Positions 58,403 through 64,000 of a stretch of DNA of 64,000 nucleotides are shown here, piece after piece. Origin of the DNA: Rhizobium sp. C1. GTDB lineage: Bacteria > Pseudomonadota > Alphaproteobacteria > Rhizobiales > Rhizobiaceae. Position numbers and translations under genes: made by a program. The first letter of the stretch is position 1; each line of letters starts with the position of its first letter. The notes under the pieces are model-generated. The model was given only the letters and a program-made list of their open reading frames with translations. It did no database searches and was not told the DNA's origin. Location of the stretch: NCBI RefSeq assembly GCF_021026335.1, contig NZ_JAJNCY010000001.1, positions 992,001-1,056,000 on the forward strand. The letters are read 5' to 3'.

Positions 58403-59596
58403 TCAGTCGAGACTGCAATAACGCCGGCCGGACTTGCGGCTGCGCAGATCGAAGTGGAAGTGGTCACCGTGGTAAGGGTCTCCCGGACCCAAGACCGTAT
58501 TAAAATACTTGCAGGAATCGGCTCGCACCGAATTCAGCAGGCCCTTCTGCCGGAAGGAAAAGAAGCCCGGCTTGCGCACATCAATTCCCTCGCCGTTGTT
58601 CAGGATGATCTGCCCCACATCGATAGCATTGCCCTTGGCATGCTCGGACCACGGATTGCCGCGCCTGGAATTCATTGGGCGGCAGGAATAGGACGACATC
58701 TGCCGGATCGTGTTGACCCCGGAAAAATAGCGGATGCGCGCCGTCGGCACCAGGTCGTCGCGGACCCAGCGGGCAAACGTGACAGCCATCCCGCAGTTGA
58801 GCTTGGCAGCGGGCAGAATGCGAACGCCGTTGATCGATTGGACCTGAACCGGATAGTCGATGCCGCAGCTTGGGCCATCATGGATCGCCGGAATATCGGT
58901 ATAGCCGACGCCCAGCTTTTGAAGCAGCTGACGGCAGCTCTTTTCCGAGACCGGCATGCCACCCTGGCTTTCGGGAACGGAGATCGGGTTATTGAAGCGC
59001 GGGATATAGGCGACCTTTTGCTCCTTCACCTCGGCAGGCCGCGCGACGGCTTCGTCAACCGGAAGGCTGCGGCTCGATGAGACCTGACGGAGATTGTCGG
59101 TTCCTATTCCATCGACCACCGGCGCGTCGACATCGCCTTCGACCAGTTGGGGAGCCTGTCCCTGCCGGGCAGTTTCCCCTTCCTCAGTCGTCTCACCTTG
59201 GGATGATTGACCGGAAAAGCCGAAAAGCTTGTCCATGTCGACTTCGTTCGCCTTGGGCTGCGCCTCCGATGCGTTTGTCTCTGGCAAGGGCTGCATGGCC
59301 TGCGAATCCGCTTGAGCTCCGGAAGAAATCATATCCGGATTCTGGACAGCCTCCCGCTCGAGGCTAGCGGTTTGCTGGTTGCGCTGAAGCTTGCCGACCG
59401 GCCCCTCCAGAACCGGATAGCTCATGGTCCGCGAGGCTGACTTGACCGGCGCCAATGGGACGGCGTGGGTTTTGCCCCGCGCGCCGATATCGGCGACCGA
59501 CATGGGATCGGGATCGTAGCAGCCCGGCAGGACGAGGCAGATCAGCGCCACAGACGCCGCGTTTCGCGCGATAGAAGTCGAGAACACCATACTCAT
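58403..59596 (-). CDS. extensin-like lipoprotein
   Basis: 397 residues. Lipobox VLPGC with Cys26, so probably envelope-anchored. A Ser/Gln/Glu-rich linker fills about residues 30-205. The C-terminal half is the bacterial extensin-like domain (Cys residues at SCRQLLQKLGV, PSCGIDYP, LNCGMAVTF, SYSCRPMN and YCSLD; SEHAKGNAIDVGQI with the conserved His and Asp). This domain resembles D-Ala-D-Ala peptidase (VanY/M15-type) folds and may act on cell wall. Alternative start ATG 59590. Monocistronic. Confidence 0.85.
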   Translation of the reverse strand: MSMVFSTSIARNAASVALICLVLPGCYDPDPMSVADIGARGKTHAVPLAPVKSASRTMSYPVLEGPVGKLQRNQQTASLEREAVQNPDMISSGAQADSQAMQPLPETNASEAQPKANEVDMDKLFGFSGQSSQGETTEEGETARQGQAPQLVEGDVDAPVVDGIGTDNLRQVSSSRSLPVDEAVARPAEVKEQKVAYIPRFNNPISVPESQGGMPVSEKSCRQLLQKLGVGYTDIPAIHDGPSCGIDYPVQVQSINGVRILPAAKLNCGMAVTFARWVRDDLVPTARIRYFSGVNTIRQMSSYSCRPMNSRRGNPWSEHAKGNAIDVGQIILNNGEGIDVRKPGFFSFRQKGLLNSVRADSCKYFNTVLGPGDPYHGDHFHFDLRSRKSGRRYCSLD

Positions 59597-59881
59597 CTCT
59601 CTTCCAGACGCGGGCTCGCAACACGCCGCCGATGTCTGTGACCGAGGTTCTTGCGAGCATCATTCAGGCGCAGCGGGTCTTCGCCGATACCGCCTTCGTA
59701 TGAGTAAAAAGGCTAGCAACGAATGGTAAACGATACCTTTCTGTCACTGGCCGGAGATAACGAGGAGAATGGCAAAGGCCTGCTGCCGGCATCGCTACTG
59801 CAGCGTGTCGGGGCCTTTGGAAACAGCCGAACAGGCAGACGGACAGGCGCGGTACGCCCGCCCGGGGAGGAGCGTCAGGTC

Positions 59882-62347
59882 TCAGCCGCTGACGGGAAGT
59901 TTCCAGTCATGGTCCAGATGGAAGCGGCAGGTGTGGCGGATATCCTCGGCGCTCGCCGCAATGACCGCCTCGTATTCACCGGCATCGGCCACGAAGCAGC
60001 GCGCCTCTTCATCGAAGCGGCAGAGATCGCGCAGCGTTATGCACAGATCGACCTGCTTTGCCTCGCCGGCACCGATCCTGACCTTGCGGAAGGCGCGCAG
60101 CTCCTTGTCGGGCCGCTCGACCTTGGGTGCAAGCGCGCGCACATAAAGCTGCACGACATCCGCCCCTGCCCGCTTGCCAGTGTTCGTCACGTTCAGCGTC
60201 ACCTTGACCCCGTCGGAACCGATCGTTTCGGCGCTGATCTTCGGGCGGCCCCAGGCGAAGGTCGTATAGGAAAGACCGTGACCGAAGGGAAAGAGCGTCT
60301 TGATCCCGCGCGTGTCATGATGGCGATATCCGACGAACACGCCTTCACGGTATTCCACATGACCATCCTTACCCGGATAGACAAGCGGATCGCCGGTGAT
60401 CGCGGAATTGTCCTCGAGCTTCACGGGGAAGGTCTGCGGCAGCCGTCCGCCGGGCTCGGCGAAGCCGAAAAGCACGTCGGCAATCGCATTGCCGGCCTCC
60501 TGTCCCGGATACCAGCATTGCATGACGGCAGCCACGTCCTCGATCCACGGCATTTCCACCGGGCCACCGGTCTGAAGGACGACGATTGTCTTCGGGTTGA
60601 CGGCGGCGACACGGGCAATCAGTTCATCCTGACGCCCCGGCAGGCGCAGATCCGGCAGATCGTTGCCTTCCGTGTCCCATTCACCCTCTCGCCCGGCAAA
60701 GATGATGGCCGTGTCACAGGCTTCCGCCTTTTTCAGCGCCTCTTCAAACTCCGCCTCGCCCAGCGGCAATTCGACGCCAATGCGGATTGCGTTGAGACGC
60801 AGACCGCCGTCGCCGGGCACCGGGGAGCGAAACTCCGCGACGACCTGCACGGGCACACCCGCCTCCAGGGTCACGGCGCGGCGAACCTCATCATTTCCGG
60901 CGGTGAAATAATTCGAACCGCGTTGCCAGCTGTCCCAGTTTTCGATCACCTGCTGGCTGCCCACTTTCAGCCGCGAGCGGCCGGCGGACACGAGCCCGAA
61001 GACATGCTCGCCGTCGGCCTCGGGGGTGTAGCTGAAGACAATCCGCGCGGAAAAGGCGTTGATATCGAAAGTCTTGCTGATCGGGTCCATCCAGAAGCGT
61101 TCGGACAGATCAATATCCTCGGCGTGAACCGGCGGGCCCGACAGGTCGATAGAGTTGAAATAATCGATATGGACAGGACCGCGGTGCAGCGTGACCAGAC
61201 GGTTGTTGGAGACACTCTTGACGTGAAAAATCGCGTTGGAGCCCGTCAGCGCCTTCTTGATTCCCTCAAGGGGCGATACCGAATAATGCGCATTGATCTG
61301 CGCGGACCCGCCGCCCATGATCCGCGCCTCGGCAGAATTCGGCCCGAGAATGGCAATCGTTCCCGGATCGGACTTGCTGAGCGGCAGAACACCGTTGTTC
61401 TTGAGGAGAACCGTGCCTTCGGCGCCGGCGCGCCGGATGAGCGCGCGATGCTCCGGACGGTCCTCGGCAATTTCCGGATGCATTTCGGAGTCGGTGAAGG
61501 CGCCGGTCCAGCGGAGCAGGTCGAGAATGCGGCCTGCCGAGTCCTTCACCCTGGAGGCGTCGATCTCGCCGTTCTTGACTGCCGCCACAAGCTTTTCGCC
61601 ACGATCGCGCGTCGGGCCGGGCATTTCGAGATCGAGGCCTGCCGCCACCGACGCAACCGTCGAATGAGATCCGAACCAGTCGGACATGACGACGCCGTCA
61701 AAGCCCCATTCGACGCGCAGAACCTGCGTCAGCAGCCAGTGATGCTCGCTGGTGAAGGTGCCGTTGAGGCGATTGTAGGAGGACATGATGGCGCGCACAC
61801 CTGCGCGCTTGACCGCCGCTTCAAACGGCGGAAAATAGAGTTCCCGCAAGGCCCGCTCGCCGATGTCCGAGGACATGGTGAAGCGCTCGATCTCCGATTC
61901 GTTTCCGACGAAATGCTTGATCGTTGCGGCGATCCCCTCGCCCTGGACGCCTTCGATATAACCGACAGCCATTTCGGCGGTCAGAAACGGGTCTTCGGAA
62001 TAACATTCAAAATTGCGGCCATTGAGACCGGAGCGATGGATGTTGACCGTTGGAGCAAGAAGTACGCGCGCGGATTTCGACTTCGCCTCCTCCGCCAGCG
62101 CCTTGCCGATGGCGCGCGCCAGCGCGGGATCAAAGCTCGAACCGATGGAGATCGCGCAAGGAAAACAGGCCGATTTGATGCCGCCGACCAGCGAGCCGGC
62201 GCCGCGTGCGCCATTGGGGCCGTCCGTCACCTTGATCTTCGGAATTTTAAGCCGCGGGATCGCAGCGGTGGTCCAGAAATCAGCGCCCGACAGCAGGGCG
62301 ACCTGCTCTTCAAGTGTCATCTTTGCCAGCAGGTTATCAACGGCCAA
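59882..62347 (-). CDS. beta-glucosidase, GH3 with PA14 domain
   Basis: 821 residues. GH3 N-terminal barrel (VTDGPNGARG; KHFVGNESEIERF; nucleophile Asp223 in GFDGVVMSDWFG), GH3 C-terminal sandwich, a PA14 insertion around residues 385-520 (VHIDYFNSIDLSGPP; WMDP), and a fibronectin III-like end. No signal peptide, so intracellular. It resembles rhizobial/Agrobacterium beta-glucosidases that use plant glucosides such as coniferin or cellobiose. The start is TTG 62347 with AGGAGGT upstream. A LacI-type operator lies 45 bp before it. Confidence 0.9.
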   Translation of the reverse strand: MAVDNLLAKMTLEEQVALLSGADFWTTAAIPRLKIPKIKVTDGPNGARGAGSLVGGIKSACFPCAISIGSSFDPALARAIGKALAEEAKSKSARVLLAPTVNIHRSGLNGRNFECYSEDPFLTAEMAVGYIEGVQGEGIAATIKHFVGNESEIERFTMSSDIGERALRELYFPPFEAAVKRAGVRAIMSSYNRLNGTFTSEHHWLLTQVLRVEWGFDGVVMSDWFGSHSTVASVAAGLDLEMPGPTRDRGEKLVAAVKNGEIDASRVKDSAGRILDLLRWTGAFTDSEMHPEIAEDRPEHRALIRRAGAEGTVLLKNNGVLPLSKSDPGTIAILGPNSAEARIMGGGSAQINAHYSVSPLEGIKKALTGSNAIFHVKSVSNNRLVTLHRGPVHIDYFNSIDLSGPPVHAEDIDLSERFWMDPISKTFDINAFSARIVFSYTPEADGEHVFGLVSAGRSRLKVGSQQVIENWDSWQRGSNYFTAGNDEVRRAVTLEAGVPVQVVAEFRSPVPGDGGLRLNAIRIGVELPLGEAEFEEALKKAEACDTAIIFAGREGEWDTEGNDLPDLRLPGRQDELIARVAAVNPKTIVVLQTGGPVEMPWIEDVAAVMQCWYPGQEAGNAIADVLFGFAEPGGRLPQTFPVKLEDNSAITGDPLVYPGKDGHVEYREGVFVGYRHHDTRGIKTLFPFGHGLSYTTFAWGRPKISAETIGSDGVKVTLNVTNTGKRAGADVVQLYVRALAPKVERPDKELRAFRKVRIGAGEAKQVDLCITLRDLCRFDEEARCFVADAGEYEAVIAASAEDIRHTCRFHLDHDWKLPVSG

Positions 62348-62391
62348 GGCTACCTCCTGCCGCTTGCGCGGCTGTCGGTTCCAGCGTTCAG

Positions 62392-62405
62392 CTGAAACGT
62401 TTTAG
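62392..62405. promoter_or_regulatory. LacI/GalR-type operator upstream of the GH3 gene
   Basis: CTGAAACGTTTTAG, a 14-bp near-palindrome with the AAACGTTT core typical of LacI/GalR operators, 45 bp upstream of the GH3 start. No LacI regulator gene is in the window. Confidence 0.55.
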
Positions 62406-62528
62406 GGATGGACTGTTTAACCGTATCAACCTGCCATTTCAATCTTGTGGCGGAAGGCGATGCCTCGAAATTGACTTGGAGGCGGTGTCAAGCAATGCTC
62501 AAACCCTTGAAGAATCGCGGAGAATGAG

Positions 62529-62918
62529 ATGTCGGATACGGTCGGACCGAAGGGTGAATTGACGCTGAGAACGCTGGCCATGCCGGGCGATGCCAATGCT
62601 GCCGGCGACATTTTCGGCGGCTGGGTGATGGCCCAGATGGACCTTGCCTGCGGCATTCGTGCGGCCGAGCGCGCCAAGGGCCGCGTGGTCACCGCCGCCG
62701 TCAAGGAAATGGCCTTCGCCATGCCGGTGAAGATCGGCGACACGCTGTGCATCTATTCCCACATCCAGTCGGTCGGGCGCACTTCGATCACCCTGCAGGT
62801 CGAAGCCTGGGCCCAGCGCTATCTCAGTGACCGGATGGAGCGCGTGACGGATGCCATCTTCATCATGGTGGCACTGGACAAGGACGGCAAGCCGACGCCG
62901 GTTCCGCCGGAAGTCTGA
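62529..62918 (+). CDS. YciA-type acyl-CoA thioesterase
   Basis: 129 residues. Single hotdog domain: TLAMPGDANAAGDIFGGWVM contains the catalytic Asp, and VVTAAVKEMAFAMPVKIGD the second block. Hydrolyses short/medium acyl-CoA in the cytoplasm. GGAG sits seven bases before ATG 62529. The P450 gene begins 4 bp after its stop, so both are one unit. Confidence 0.9.
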   Translation: MSDTVGPKGELTLRTLAMPGDANAAGDIFGGWVMAQMDLACGIRAAERAKGRVVTAAVKEMAFAMPVKIGDTLCIYSHIQSVGRTSITLQVEAWAQRYLSDRMERVTDAIFIMVALDKDGKPTPVPPEV

Positions 62919-62922
62919 GACA

Positions 62923-64000
62923 TGACCGTGCAAGAATTTCTGTCCATCGATCCGGCAACCGCCGAAGTCTCGCTCGATGCCCGTCATCCCGGTTTCTACC
63001 GCAACCCCAATCCGGCCTACGCTGCGCTGATCGACATCGGTCCGGCGTTTTACTGGCGCGAACAGAAGCAATGGTACTTCACGCGCTATGACGCGGTGAA
63101 CGCGCTTTTGCGCGACCGGCGCTTCGGCCGGCAGATCACACATATCATGAGCCGCGAAGACGCAGGGCTCGGGGCGGCAGATCCGAAGCTTGCGGATTTC
63201 GACCGCGCCGAATCGAAATCGCTGCTGGAGCTTGAGCCGCCGGAGCACACGCGGCTGCGCACCCTGGTCAACCGCGCCTTCGTCTCGCGCCATATCGAGA
63301 AGCTGCGTCCGGAGATCGCGGCGCTTGCGCATCAGCTGATCGAGGGGTTCGGGCCGAAGGGCGAAGTCGAGCTGCTCTCCGCCTTTGCCGAAATCGTGCC
63401 GGTGACGGTGATTGCCCGCATGATTGGCGTACCGGATGACATGTGCCGTCAATTGCTCGACTGGTCGCATGACTATGTCCGCATGTACCAGTTCGGCCGC
63501 ACGGCGGAGGACGAGGCGCGTGCCAACAGGGCCGCCAAGGAATTCGCCGATTATGTCGTCAAACTCGCGGCCGAGAAGCGTGCCAACCCTCAGGACGATC
63601 TGTTGAGCCTCATGCTGCAGCCGGCGCGCGACGGACAATATCTGACCGAAGAGGAGCTGGTGTCCACGACCATCGTGCTGCTGAATGCCGGCCATGAGGC
63701 GACCGTCCACCAGATCGGCAATGCGGTGAACATCATTCTGCAGAGCGGGCTCGACCCGAAGTCGCTGACACGTGACGAGACCGCGACCGAGCGGCTGGTG
63801 GAGGAATGCTTCCGCATCTCGGCGCCGGTGCATATCTTCGAGCGCTGGGCGCTGGAGGATGTCGAAGTACAGGGGCTGAGTTTCAGAAAGGGCGAGAAGA
63901 TCGGACTGATTCTCGCCGCTGCCAATCTCGACCCCGCGAAGTTTCGCGAGCCGCTGAGCTTCAAGCCGGAACGCGACGAGGGCCAGAACCTCTCCTTCGG
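62923..64000 (+). CDS. cytochrome P450, 3' part outside window
   Basis: 359 codons in the window; the gene continues past the right edge. Seen: I-helix oxygen-binding LLNAGHEATVHQIGN, the ExxR pair in LVEECFRIS, LLELEPPEHTRLRTLVNRAF, and NLSFG just at the edge, where the haem-binding loop should start. The haem Cys is not in the window. Soluble class I type, without membrane anchor. Substrate unknown. It follows the thioesterase by 4 bp. Confidence 0.92.

Noticed and set aside
59723-62395. 890-codon plus-strand open frame
   Set aside because: Exact antisense shadow of the GH3 glucosidase, whose catalytic motifs are all intact on the minus strand; the antisense translation shows no domain features.

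Overview
The window looks like a piece of the main chromosome of a Rhizobiaceae bacterium (Rhizobium/Agrobacterium/Sinorhizobium relatives, Alphaproteobacteria). The evidence is a high-GC coding style, a PdhB with its own N-terminal lipoyl domain, a CckA hybrid kinase, an alphaproteobacterial Usg protein, and a huge coiled-coil protein that matches the Rhizobiales polar-growth protein GPR/RgsE. About 54 protein genes fill most of the sequence. I saw no rRNA, tRNA, IS element, prophage or CRISPR array.

Region 1 (1-23,200, almost all minus strand) is core housekeeping: pdhA-pdhB-pdhC followed by a cut-off SGNH hydrolase, then ftsB and eno. Next comes an intergenic stretch with a probable small RNA. 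After it, in transcription order, lies a long run: dgt, argS, a giant SPOR-domain membrane protein, nagZ, scpA, scpB, an orphan ABC ATPase, tatA, tatB, tatC, serS, surE, pcm and an nlpD-like LysM/M23 lipoprotein. Many neighbours overlap by 4 bp or lie a few bases apart, so much of this is probably co-transcribed. Its themes are cell envelope, division, chromosome segregation and protein export. The divergent erpA and xthA follow on the plus strand.

Region 2 (24,500-37,550) looks like a cell-cycle and polar-growth neighbourhood: cckA, a FliO-like membrane protein, a stand-alone Hpt protein, a heavily structured intergenic segment, the 1801-residue GPR/RgsE-like protein, and an OmpA-family protein with a long Pro/Ala/Glu/Lys-rich stretch.

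Region 3 (37,900-49,700) is more accessory: a polar amino-acid ABC transporter without an ATPase gene, usg, a TPR-methyltransferase, a Kef/YbaL-type antiporter, a small XRE regulator beside an unrecognised 528-residue membrane protein, a TIM-barrel isomerase, a 3-hydroxyisobutyrate-dehydrogenase-like reductase with an overlapping secreted TolA-C-like protein, and a GT-C-like multispan membrane protein.

Region 4 (49,850-64,000) holds a COG0523 GTPase behind a near-perfect Zur box, an Lrp/AsnC regulator, a GST/uracil-DNA-glycosylase pair, a PleC/DivJ-like kinase, dgkA, divergent cobT/cobS, a DUF1289 protein with a membrane aspartic protease, an extensin-like lipoprotein, a GH3 glucosidase behind a LacI-type operator, a YciA-type thioesterase and the first part of a cytochrome P450.

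The observations I most want followed up are: (i) three consecutive hairpins with C-rich loops at 6509-6580, which look like an anti-Shine-Dalgarno small RNA; (ii) the mutually exclusive stem-loops upstream of the GPR-like gene; (iii) the unknown XRE plus membrane-protein pair at 43.6-45.6 kb. All calls come from reading sequence and translations; no database search was run.
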